Shown: in pieces, positions 9,744-17,212 of the stretch
How the letters are laid out: each line of letters begins with the position of its first letter
Position numbering within the stretch: position 1 is the first letter of the stretch
DNA from: Enhygromyxa salina
Lineage (GTDB): Bacteria; Myxococcota_A; Polyangia; Nannocystales; Nannocystaceae
DNA: 64,000 nucleotides
NCBI RefSeq assembly: GCF_000737335.2
Contig: NZ_JMCC02000018.1
Location: 43,373 to 107,372 of the forward strand
Reading direction: 5' to 3'
Position numbers and translations under genes: made by a program
Notes under the pieces: model-generated
Told to the model about the DNA's origin: nothing
The model's database searches: none
Seen by the model: only the letters and a program-made list of their open reading frames with translations

Positions 9744-9795
9744 CTTGGCGCACGCGCTTGGCGCACGCGCTTGGCGCACGCGCTTGGCGCACGCG
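9744..9795. repeat. Four perfect tandem 13-bp repeats
   Basis: CTTGGCGCACGCG is repeated four times without change (9744-9756, 9757-9769, 9770-9782, 9783-9795). The array ends two bases before the stop codon of the minus-strand esterase gene, so it lies in that transcript's 3' end. It looks like a variable-number tandem repeat. Confidence 0.9.
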
Positions 9796-9797
9796 CC

Positions 9798-10469
9798 TCA
9801 ATCCAGCCGCGCGTGCAGGAACCGCGCGAGCTCGGCCAGCTCCTCCGGGCACACGGCGTGCTGCATGGGGTAGTCGAACCACTGCGTCGGCCGCTCGGGG
9901 CTCAACGCTTTGACCTGATCATACCCCGCCTTGCCAAGCCACATTGGCACCATTGGGTCTTGGCTCCCATGACAAAACAACATCGGCGTATTCGCGTTAA
10001 CGGCCGACTGCTCCGCGGCGACCTTGTCCGTCATGAGCAGGTACGCGCTCAGCACGATCACGCCCGCCAGTGGCTCATGCCAGCGCAGTCCCACGTGCAG
10101 CGCCATCGCGCCGCCCTGCGAGAAGCCGACCACCACGATCTTCTCGCTTGGGACCCCGCGATCTCGCTCGCGCTGGATCAGCGCCTCGACCTGCGCCTGC
10201 GACTTGCGGATGTCGGACTCGGACTCGCGCACGCCCTTGAAGTCGACCGACAAGATGTCGTACCAGGCCCGCATCACGAACCCGCCGTTGATCGTCACGG
10301 GCCGGCGGTCTGCGTGGGGCAGGATGAAGCGGACGCTCGGCAGCCCCAGCAGCGGCGGGATCGACTCGAAGTCGTGGCCGTCGGCGCCCAGGCCATGCAG
10401 CCAGATCACCGAGGCCTTGGCCGCGTCACCCTTGGGTCCGATTTCGATGCACTCGAGCAGGTCACTCAC
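9798..10469 (-). CDS. Carboxylesterase / phospholipase of the alpha/beta-hydrolase fold
   Basis: This 223-residue soluble hydrolase belongs to the acyl-protein-thioesterase / carboxylesterase family. LHGLGADG (24-31) forms the oxyanion region, GFSQGG holds the nucleophile S117, and D171 (in GSQDPMVP) and H204 complete the triad. There is no signal peptide, so it acts in the cytoplasm on short acyl esters or lysophospholipids. The true substrate cannot be read from sequence. It starts 9 bases after the stop of the S4-domain gene and is probably co-transcribed with it. Confidence 0.93.
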   Translation of the reverse strand: MSDLLECIEIGPKGDAAKASVIWLHGLGADGHDFESIPPLLGLPSVRFILPHADRRPVTINGGFVMRAWYDILSVDFKGVRESESDIRKSQAQVEALIQRERDRGVPSEKIVVVGFSQGGAMALHVGLRWHEPLAGVIVLSAYLLMTDKVAAEQSAVNANTPMLFCHGSQDPMVPMWLGKAGYDQVKALSPERPTQWFDYPMQHAVCPEELAELARFLHARLD

Positions 10470-10478
10470 GGCGCATGT

Positions 10479-10850
10479 CTACCACCCCCGCAGCTTCCGG
10501 AGGTCGCGCAAGTTCCTCTTGGTCGGGCGCCCGGCTCCGCGCTCGCGGACGCCGTCGTTGATCCGCTCTTCGGGCGGCGGCGGGGGCGGCGTGTGATCCA
10601 GGTACAAGGTCAGCGCGAACGAAGCCGGGCCGCGGCGATCCCCCAGCGCGACGACCTCGAGCTTGCGCGGGCCGCCGGGCGTCACCACATCCAGCAGGTC
10701 ACCCGGCTTGACCGTCTTGCTGGCCTTGGCCGACTCGCCGCCAACTTTCACGTGACCGGCCCCGCACGCGGTCGAGGCCGCCGAGCGGGTCTTGAACATC
10801 CGCGCGGCCCACAGCCACTTGTCGATGCGGACGGAGGTGAGCTCTGCCAT
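10479..10850 (-). CDS. S4-domain RNA-binding protein (Hsp15/RqcP-like)
   Basis: This 123-residue basic protein opens with an S4 RNA-binding domain: SVRIDKWLWAARMFKTR at about 6-22, then GHVKVGG and KPGDLLDV. A Pro-rich and Arg/Lys-rich tail follows. This pattern is that of Hsp15 and RqcP, which bind stalled 50S subunits carrying peptidyl-tRNA. The ATG at 10850 directly precedes the conserved domain; the frame is open further upstream to 11093 but that part has no family similarity. It is followed after 9 bases by the esterase gene. Confidence 0.9.
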   Translation of the reverse strand: MAELTSVRIDKWLWAARMFKTRSAASTACGAGHVKVGGESAKASKTVKPGDLLDVVTPGGPRKLEVVALGDRRGPASFALTLYLDHTPPPPPPEERINDGVRERGAGRPTKRNLRDLRKLRGW

Positions 10851-11098
10851 CTGGAGCAGTATCCCGCGACTTGCGGCGGTGCACAAACGACGGCGTGATG
10901 TTCGCGGCCCGAACTCCGACCCAGAACCCGGTCCGGAGGCTGGTCCACAGCGCGGAGCGGTCCTCGTGATCTGGCCGAGAGCAGGTGCACAGACCGACCT
11001 TGCCGCGCAAGAGGTGGCGTGCCAGACTCTGCTTGGGTCTAACCCACGAGGTCTTCCTTTGAAGGCTGCCCTGAGGCCGAAGGCGAGAGCCAACGGCT

Positions 11099-11902
11099 TC
11101 AGTCTTTTTTGATGATCGAGTCGAAACAGGAGTACTTGATCCCCGTCTCGTTGCTGTCTTCAACGTGCTGATCGACGAGCCGTGACGCCGCCTTCAGGCT
11201 GGCAAACGGAGCGTAGCCCACGTCGTAGCCCCCTTGACAGATTGGATACAGAAAGAGATCCGCGATCTGCATCATTGGGGAGGTCTTGGTCTTCATCTTG
11301 AAGTCGTAGAGTGTGTCTGCGAGTTCGCTCGGCCCGAGCGGCCCATACTTGGAAGCGTTGACGCGATCAAAGGGGTGACCCGCGGCTTTGAGCTCGTCGA
11401 AGTACTCTCGCATGCGGCGGTCGGTCTTGGGGTCAGAACGTTCGACGAAGACGTTGAGCTTGTGACCTCGATCTCGCGCAAACTTACTCGCTCGCTCTAC
11501 GCCGATCATGAAAGACGTGCGGCAGAGTGACCACTTTTGAGAGCCGTATTTCTCATGATAACGCGCGTGGTATCCCCGTCGGTCAACCACGCACGCCAGC
11601 CCAAGTACGGGCATGGTCAGCAGCGTCTCCTGGAGATCTGACAAGAATTGGTTGCGTGTCTCGATCGGCTCGAGCCAACGAAAGTTCTTCTTGCGAAACC
11701 GAATTTCCTCGGAGTGCAGCGGCGCCCTAATACCCCACTTGCTGCACAGTTCCCTGTGCATGTGTCGGCAGCGATCTTCGTCTCGCTGACGAACGAGAAT
11801 GCCACCCAAGGCAAACCAGTCAGGTCTTCCACCGTCCCTGAATTGGCGATCAGGGTGTCGGGTCCCGGAGTCGTCGACGTAGAAGTTGTAGGTGGCGACC
11901 AC
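11099..11902 (-). CDS. DUF3800 domain protein
   Basis: The protein matches the DUF3800 family: an N-terminal YVDDSG motif and, near the C-terminus, MMQIADLF, which together suggest an RNase-H-like fold with acidic active-site residues. DUF3800 proteins are often found in mobile or defence contexts; a biochemical role is not established. A GTG at 11902, just before the conserved YNFYVDDSG segment, gives 267 residues. The reading frame extends to a GTG at 11983, which would overlap the neighbouring lipoprotein gene. The gene is compositionally less GC-rich than its neighbours, consistent with acquisition. Confidence 0.82.
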   Translation of the reverse strand: MVATYNFYVDDSGTRHPDRQFRDGGRPDWFALGGILVRQRDEDRCRHMHRELCSKWGIRAPLHSEEIRFRKKNFRWLEPIETRNQFLSDLQETLLTMPVLGLACVVDRRGYHARYHEKYGSQKWSLCRTSFMIGVERASKFARDRGHKLNVFVERSDPKTDRRMREYFDELKAAGHPFDRVNASKYGPLGPSELADTLYDFKMKTKTSPMMQIADLFLYPICQGGYDVGYAPFASLKAASRLVDQHVEDSNETGIKYSCFDSIIKKD

Positions 11903-11942
11903 AGTCCGGGACCCTACCAGCGTTGACGCCAAGGCAAAAGTC

Positions 11943-12509
11943 TCAGCTACAGGGATCGAGCGCCTCGACGCTGTTGGCCGCACCGACGCAATCGACTTGG
12001 GCCTGCCACGCGTCGGGATCGGCGATCAGGCGCTCGAACGCAGCCGTGCCGACGCACTTGTCCATGATCGCGGCGAACTCGGGCTCGCTGGACGCCTCGA
12101 AGCCGCCGTCGATCGCGTTGTTCGTGATGATGCCGAGCACGTGCTCGCACAGCTCGCGGGCCTGTGCGTCCGGACCGATCGAGCAGCTGGCCAGCTCATC
12201 GGCGAGCGTCGCTGCGCGGACGCACTCCGCCGCGCGCTCGAACGCCTGCTCACCGACGGCGGCGCGCTGGGCTTGAAGCTCGGGCACGCACGCGGTCGCG
12301 GCTTCGGGCGACGCGGCGACGGACGACGCGCGACCGGGCGGCTCCTCGCTGTCGCTCAGAATCCAGATGTGCTCGCACAGCGACGCTTCGACCGATGGCG
12401 CGCTGGCCGCGGGCGTGTCGGGCGTGTCCGACGGTGGAGCCGCCGCGCACCCAAGCAGGGCCAGGACGATGACGAGTGTCGACAATTGCGAAATCGAGTG
12501 TTGGCCCAC
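11943..12509 (-). CDS. Predicted lipoprotein of unknown function
   Basis: The 188-residue product (GTG start at 12509) begins with a short hydrophobic signal ending in the lipobox LLGC, followed by an Ala/Pro/Ser-rich linker. The remainder is predicted helical with regularly spaced cysteines (CEH, CVPEL, ECVRA, CEHVLG, KCVGTA, DCVGA, DPC), suggesting a disulphide-stabilised helical domain. I do not recognise the family; similar Cys-rich small lipoproteins are frequent in myxobacteria. The reading frame is open upstream to 12869, but that part lies inside the glycosyltransferase gene. Confidence 0.72.
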   Translation of the reverse strand: MGQHSISQLSTLVIVLALLGCAAAPPSDTPDTPAASAPSVEASLCEHIWILSDSEEPPGRASSVAASPEAATACVPELQAQRAAVGEQAFERAAECVRAATLADELASCSIGPDAQARELCEHVLGIITNNAIDGGFEASSEPEFAAIMDKCVGTAAFERLIADPDAWQAQVDCVGAANSVEALDPCS

Positions 12510-12541
12510 GCCGGACTCATATGCCGGGCGTGGCTGAGCGG

Positions 12542-13804
12542 TCAAGCGTGGTCGATGAAGAGGCGCTCGAGGATCTCCACACACGCGGCCACGCCGTCTT
12601 CTTCGCGCAGGCCATCGCGGAGCTTCGCAACGCGAGCTCGGTAGCGGGGCTCGAGCACTGCATGCAACGCGGCCGCCAAGCTGCGGCCGGACAGCTTGGC
12701 TGGCTCGATCGGCTCGGGTGAGGCGCGTAGATCCGCCAGCCGCCGCGCCCAGAATCGCTGGTCGTAGTCGATCGGCACCAGCACGGCGGGACACCCAGCT
12801 AGCAGCGCAGCGGTCGTGGTCCCGGCGCCCGCATGGTGGACAGCTGCAGCGACGCGCGGGAACAACCACCGGTGCGAGACCGACTCGACCACGTGCACGT
12901 CTGGCCCAAGCTCGTCACCCGGCGCGAGACCACCCCAACCGGTAGCAAGGACACCGCGCCGTCCAACCCGTCGCAGCGCCGTCAAGGTCGCGCGTGTAAA
13001 CCGTGCCCCGTCGCCGTGGGTCATGCTGCCAAACCCGACGTAGATCGGCGGCGTGCCGCCCTCGACAAACGTCTGCAGCGCGGGCTCTGGCGCGTCGCTC
13101 TGCGCTTGGGTCAACAGCAAGGGGCCGACCATGTGCACGCGCGCGTCCCAGTCGGCCGGGCGCGCGACGAGGTGCGGCGACACGCCGATCAGCATCGCGT
13201 GGGTATGCGCCCAGCGGTGCTCGAGCAGATCCCGGCGCGGCACCGGCCGCAGACCAAGGCTCGAGCTTCGCCACGAGTTGATCACGTGGCCAGTGGTCTG
13301 GACCATGAGCTGCTGCTCGACCGTGAACGTCGCCCGATTCCAGGTTGGATGGACCGACAGCCGCCGCCGCACGAACAGTGGATTGACGAACGCACTGGTC
13401 GCCACACCCGGCACGAACGCGAGCGCAGCACAGGGTACACCCATGGCCTCGGCCACGTGGTAGGCCGCGAACGCCAGACCGGTGTGCACGATCAGCTCCG
13501 CGCCCTCGCAAGCCTCGATGAACTGGGGCAGGTAGCCCGCGAGCAATCGCTGATAGACGGCCCAAAACAACGCACGACCCCCAACGCCCGCGTGGCTGGG
13601 CGTGCGCGGTGAGGCCGTCCGGAACCGACTTGGCAGCTCGCCAAGCGAGACAAACGCCAACTCGTGACCCTCGACGACCTCACGAAAGGGCGCGAGCGCG
13701 GCGACTCGCGGTGTCCAGCCGGCCGCCCGCAGCCCCAGCGCGAGGGCGATGCATGGCTCGACATCGCCGCGCGAGCCAACCGCGAGCAGCGTCACGCGCT
13801 TCAT
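12542..13804 (-). CDS. Glycosyltransferase of the UDP-glucuronosyl/MurG-like (GT1/GT28) fold
   Basis: This 420-residue GT-B glycosyltransferase has an N-terminal acceptor domain starting LLAVGSRGDVEP, as in rhamnolipid and antibiotic GT1 enzymes, and a C-terminal donor domain. The donor domain carries PPIYVGFGSM, then VHHAGAGTTTAALLAG followed by a D-Q pair, the nucleotide-sugar site. Probable acceptors are lipids or secondary metabolites. The ATG at 13804 overlaps the stop of the upstream gene (ATGA), so the pair is translationally coupled. Confidence 0.9.
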   Translation of the reverse strand: MKRVTLLAVGSRGDVEPCIALALGLRAAGWTPRVAALAPFREVVEGHELAFVSLGELPSRFRTASPRTPSHAGVGGRALFWAVYQRLLAGYLPQFIEACEGAELIVHTGLAFAAYHVAEAMGVPCAALAFVPGVATSAFVNPLFVRRRLSVHPTWNRATFTVEQQLMVQTTGHVINSWRSSSLGLRPVPRRDLLEHRWAHTHAMLIGVSPHLVARPADWDARVHMVGPLLLTQAQSDAPEPALQTFVEGGTPPIYVGFGSMTHGDGARFTRATLTALRRVGRRGVLATGWGGLAPGDELGPDVHVVESVSHRWLFPRVAAAVHHAGAGTTTAALLAGCPAVLVPIDYDQRFWARRLADLRASPEPIEPAKLSGRSLAAALHAVLEPRYRARVAKLRDGLREEDGVAACVEILERLFIDHA

Positions 13805-14418
13805 GACTGCCGAGCCTTGCGGCGGCGCCAAGGCGCGGCGACGAAGTTGTCGATGAAGCTCGCGCAGTAGGTCCCGACCAGGCGCGCGCGCGTGAATGCA
13901 TAGACGAAGATCACATTGTCGCTCGTCGTCGAAGGCCCCTCGTAGACCAGCTCGGGATCGAGCGCTCGGTACCAACGATCCAGCTTGTTCTCGTAGCCCG
14001 AACCCAGGATCACGCTGCGCCCCCGCGTCACGCAGTCCGCGATGATGCGTGGCCACACCAACAGCGCGAACGCAGTGTGGCCAATCCCGTCGCGCCAGAT
14101 CAGGTTGAGCTCACACACGTCGCTCAGGTCGACGTCGCGGGACCACGCCTCGCGCTGTGGCTCGGGGACCACGCTCAACAGCACCAGCGTGGGTCCATCG
14201 TTGACGACATAGCCACCCACGAGCTCGCCGTGAGCGTCGAACACCCCCACGATCCGGGTGCAGTGGGCAATACGCTCGACCGGCGGATTGAGCGTGAAGG
14301 CCCCTTGCGAGCGGCGCTCGAGCTGCGCGCAGAATCCATCGAGGAAGCGCTGGTGCTCGGATCGTGAGCACAATTCTCGAAACGAGTACAACGGCAAGCG
14401 CGGCATGCTGCTCAGCAT
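13801..14418 (-). CDS. GNAT-like hypothetical protein coupled to the glycosyltransferase
   Basis: The 205-residue protein resembles an acyl-CoA N-acyltransferase: IVGVFDAHGELVGGYVV reads as the typical beta4 strand, and the SGYENKLDRWYRALDPELVYEGP segment resembles the GNAT C-terminal strand-helix. No clear CoA-binding Q/RxxGxG/A loop is seen, so enzymatic activity is uncertain. Two ATG candidates lie at 14418 and 14406; the first has GTGGGG upstream. Its stop overlaps the glycosyltransferase start, suggesting both modify the same product. Confidence 0.65.
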   Translation of the reverse strand: MLSSMPRLPLYSFRELCSRSEHQRFLDGFCAQLERRSQGAFTLNPPVERIAHCTRIVGVFDAHGELVGGYVVNDGPTLVLLSVVPEPQREAWSRDVDLSDVCELNLIWRDGIGHTAFALLVWPRIIADCVTRGRSVILGSGYENKLDRWYRALDPELVYEGPSTTSDNVIFVYAFTRARLVGTYCASFIDNFVAAPWRRRKARQS

Positions 14419-14790
14419 ATCGCCCCACGGCACACGCGTAGCCAAGGCCGGCTTTGCAGAGCTTCCAACTGGCTGATGTACCCTCAACCAGGCTTCCCGC
14501 GGTTCGCCGCGCCCGCGAGCAGCCGGGCTCGTCGAGGATCGCGCGGGCGGGTTCACCCTCGCCCCCAAGGGCACTAGTGCCGGAACGCTACCACCCGGTC
14601 GACACGCGAAGCTCCGGCAGTTCTTGCTGACGCCAACTCACGGAGGCGATGTCCATGCCGAGGTCTACATGCCCGACGGTCTGAGGCGGAGCCTCGCTAG
14701 AGCGCCTCGAACCGGACGGGGATCCCCTCTTCGCTCACTCCAGCGCGGTCTTCCTCGCGCAATGAGATCGGGACCACAAAACTCGCCTCG
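14419..14790. other. Divergent intergenic region without a recognised gene
   Basis: These 372 bases separate the minus-strand GNAT-like gene from the plus-strand dehydrogenase genes and should hold both promoters. A small hairpin GAGGC-GGA-GCCTC occurs near 14681-14693. I see no convincing coding sequence or clear -35/-10 pair. Confidence 0.4.
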
Positions 14791-15408
14791 ATGGATTTGA
14801 GAGGCATGCTCATTGGGTCGAGATCGGATATGCGCGCGCCAGAGATTTCGCCCCATGCCCCGGGCCCAGGAGCCCGTGGTGCGCTGCATCGCGCCGCCTC
14901 GAGTGGCCGACGCGATGCGTTGCACCACAGGGTCCTGGGTCGGCGGTCGTTCCTCGTCAGCCTTGCTGGGGGGCCCGCGTGTCTGGCTCTCTCTGCTTGT
15001 AGCGATCCAAGCGCAGCGCTTGACGCAGGTGAGCGGTTCTACCTGCTCTCGCAGCTGCTCACGGGCTTTGAGGAGCTCGACGAGATCCACGCCGAGCTCT
15101 ACCGCAGCAGCGTCGAGGCCGACGCCGAGTGGGCTGCTGCGCTCGAGCAACTCTATGAAGCCGGCGGCTTTCATGCGAGTCCGCCCAAGGATCTCGACGA
15201 ACTCGAGGCCAGCGGCGCGCTCGAGCTCGCGCCCGAGGTCGCCGATCAGATCACCATGATGTGGTACTCGGGGATCTACGTCGCGGCCGGCGGTGGGCTG
15301 CAGGTGGCGACTCACCTCGACGCGCTGAGCTGGCGCGCGCTGAACACCAACCCGCCCAGTCAATGCGGCGGGCCGCTTGGGTTCTGGAGCGCGGCGCCAA
15401 GCGTGTGA
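14791..15408 (+). CDS. FAD-dependent sugar/alcohol dehydrogenase small subunit, Tat-exported
   Basis: The product matches the small-subunit family of membrane-bound FAD dehydrogenases (sorbitol/glucose dehydrogenase type). A twin-arginine signal, GRRSFLVSLAGG, precedes a hydrophobic stretch and ALSAC. The conserved FYLLSQLLTGFEELD segment and a C-terminal region with CGGPLGFW follow. In this family the small subunit carries the only Tat signal and takes the folded flavoprotein out with it. The ATG at 14791 gives an unusually long 50-residue n-region; a TTG at 14920, ten codons before the RR pair, is a plausible true start. The large subunit gene begins 19 bases after its stop. Confidence 0.8.
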   Translation: MDLRGMLIGSRSDMRAPEISPHAPGPGARGALHRAASSGRRDALHHRVLGRRSFLVSLAGGPACLALSACSDPSAALDAGERFYLLSQLLTGFEELDEIHAELYRSSVEADAEWAAALEQLYEAGGFHASPPKDLDELEASGALELAPEVADQITMMWYSGIYVAAGGGLQVATHLDALSWRALNTNPPSQCGGPLGFWSAAPSV

Positions 15409-15427
15409 TCACAGAAGGACCCTCAAT

Positions 15428-17050
15428 ATGCCTGAGCAAAGAGACGCGGACGTGATCATCGTTGGGTGTGGTGTCGCTGGCATGACGGCGGCCCACCGGC
15501 TCGCAGAGGCTGGGATCAGCGTCATCGCTCTCGACGCCGGACCTCGGGTCGATCGCAATGAGGCGCTCCGGACCTATCGCAGTGCGCTGGTCAAGAACCC
15601 CGAGTCGCCGTTCCCCAACACCAAGCACGCGCCCTACCCGACGGTCCTCGACACTGGCGCTGACGCCTACTATGTCCAAGACGGGCCCGACCTGTTCAAG
15701 AGCACGTATCTGCGCCTCGTCGGCGGCACGACCTGGCATTGGCTGGGCACAGCGATCCGCCTGCTCCCCAGCGACTTTAGGCTCAACACCGAGTTTGGCG
15801 TTGGCGTCAATTGGCCGATCAGCTACGAAGACCTCGAGCCGTGGTACGTGGCGGCCGAGGCCGTGCTCGGGGTCGCGGGATCCGGCGATCTAGGCTCGCC
15901 CCGCAGCGCGGAGTACCCAATGCAGCCGATCCCGCTGAGCTACTCGGATCTGCAGATTACGCAGGCGATCGCGGGCCTGGGCCACGAGGTCACGATCACC
16001 GCCCAAGCCCGCAATACCAAAGAGTACGACGGCCGCCCGGCTTGCTGCGGCGCCGCCTCGTGCATCCCGCTGTGCCCGATCGTCGCTCGCTATGAGGCCG
16101 CGGTCCACGTGGCCAAGGCCGAGGCCGTCGGCGTCGAGATCATCGACAACGCCGTCGCTCACGAGATCGAGCTTGACGGAGACGGCCTGGTCTCGGCGAT
16201 CGTCGCCCGGCGCCCGGGCGCCGACACGCTGCGCGTCACGGGCCGGCTCTACGTGCTCGCGGCCCACGCGATCGAGACGGCCAAGCTGTTGTTGATGTCG
16301 CGCAGCGACGCGGTCCCCGAGGGCGTGGCAAACCAAAGTGATCAGGTCGGCCGCAACCTCATGGATCACCCGATTCAGCTGAGCTGGGCCGTGTCCGGTC
16401 GGGCGCTTGGCCAGTACCGCGGACCGCTGTCCACCGCGGGGATCGACGACACGAGGGCGCTGGCCAGCCGTGACGCGCGCGCGGCGTTTCGGGTCGAGTT
16501 TGGCAACGATGGCTGGACCTGGCCCGCTGGCGGACCGGCGCAGCGCGTACCCACGCTGCTCGCAGCGGGCCTGCGCGGCTCGGCGCTGGCGACCGCGTTG
16601 GCCGAGCGCAGCTCCCGAGAGCTGCGCCTGTCGAGCATGACTGAACAGCTCCCCGACCCAAGCAACCGCGTCGTCCCCGACTTTGACAACCTCGACAGCT
16701 TTGGCCTACCGCGGCCGCGGATCACCTACTCAATCGATAGCTACACACGCGGCGGCCTGACCGACGCCCGCGCCGTCCACGGTCAGATCTTCGCGGCCCT
16801 CGAGGCCGACGAGATCCAACACCGCGACGACTTCGAGGGTGCAGGCCATGTCATGGGTACGTACCGGATGGGCGCCGATCCGGCGATGTCGGTGGTCGAC
16901 GTCCAGCTGCGCGCGCACCAGCACCCAAACCTGTTCATGCTCGGTAGCGGCGTGTTCCCAACGGGCGGCACGGCCAACCCCACCTTGACGATCGTCGCCT
17001 TGGCGCTGCGGGCTGCAGCGACGATCATCGATGACTTGCCGAATTGGTAG
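15428..17050 (+). CDS. GMC-family FAD dehydrogenase large subunit with Fe-S cysteine loop
   Basis: This 540-residue flavoprotein oxidises a sugar or alcohol, probably at the periplasmic face. The Rossmann motif GCGVAG lies at 13-18. The GMC C-terminal active site has GHVMGTYRMG and PTGGTANPTLT. Cysteines C206, C207, C212 and C216 form a CC-x4-C-x3-C loop; its spacing matches the 3Fe-4S site known in bacterial FAD-glucose dehydrogenase, which argues against a plain oxidase. It has no signal of its own, fitting co-export with the Tat-signal small subunit. The ATG at 15428 follows AAGGA. No cytochrome c subunit gene is adjacent, so the electron acceptor is unclear. Confidence 0.9.
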   Translation: MPEQRDADVIIVGCGVAGMTAAHRLAEAGISVIALDAGPRVDRNEALRTYRSALVKNPESPFPNTKHAPYPTVLDTGADAYYVQDGPDLFKSTYLRLVGGTTWHWLGTAIRLLPSDFRLNTEFGVGVNWPISYEDLEPWYVAAEAVLGVAGSGDLGSPRSAEYPMQPIPLSYSDLQITQAIAGLGHEVTITAQARNTKEYDGRPACCGAASCIPLCPIVARYEAAVHVAKAEAVGVEIIDNAVAHEIELDGDGLVSAIVARRPGADTLRVTGRLYVLAAHAIETAKLLLMSRSDAVPEGVANQSDQVGRNLMDHPIQLSWAVSGRALGQYRGPLSTAGIDDTRALASRDARAAFRVEFGNDGWTWPAGGPAQRVPTLLAAGLRGSALATALAERSSRELRLSSMTEQLPDPSNRVVPDFDNLDSFGLPRPRITYSIDSYTRGGLTDARAVHGQIFAALEADEIQHRDDFEGAGHVMGTYRMGADPAMSVVDVQLRAHQHPNLFMLGSGVFPTGGTANPTLTIVALALRAAATIIDDLPNW

Positions 17051-17186
17051 GCGAGGGGCGGCGGCCTACCCAAGCACAGCCCTCTGCACGTCGCCGAACA
17101 GCTGCAGTCTGGCGCCTCGCCAATTCAGCGGCCTACGCCGACCGAGAACGACGCCCGGACCTGCTGCTGGCTGTGAGACCAAGCAA

Positions 17187-17212
17187 GGCGCGTGAGCCCA
17201 AGCTCACGCGCC
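17187..17212. terminator. Strong hairpin between convergent genes
   Basis: GGCGCGTGAGC and GCTCACGCGCC form a perfect 11-bp stem with a CCAA loop. It lies between the GMC dehydrogenase (ends 17050) and the RND gene, overlapping the RND stop codon at 17204-17206, so it could stop transcription from both sides. There is no T-run. Confidence 0.55.

Noticed and set aside
9744..9795. CRISPR array
   Set aside because: The four 13-bp units are directly adjacent without spacers, so this is a plain tandem repeat.
17051..17186. Possible small gene between the GMC dehydrogenase and RND genes
   Set aside because: The short frames there have no start site or protein-like pattern; the gap is best explained by convergent gene ends with a terminator.
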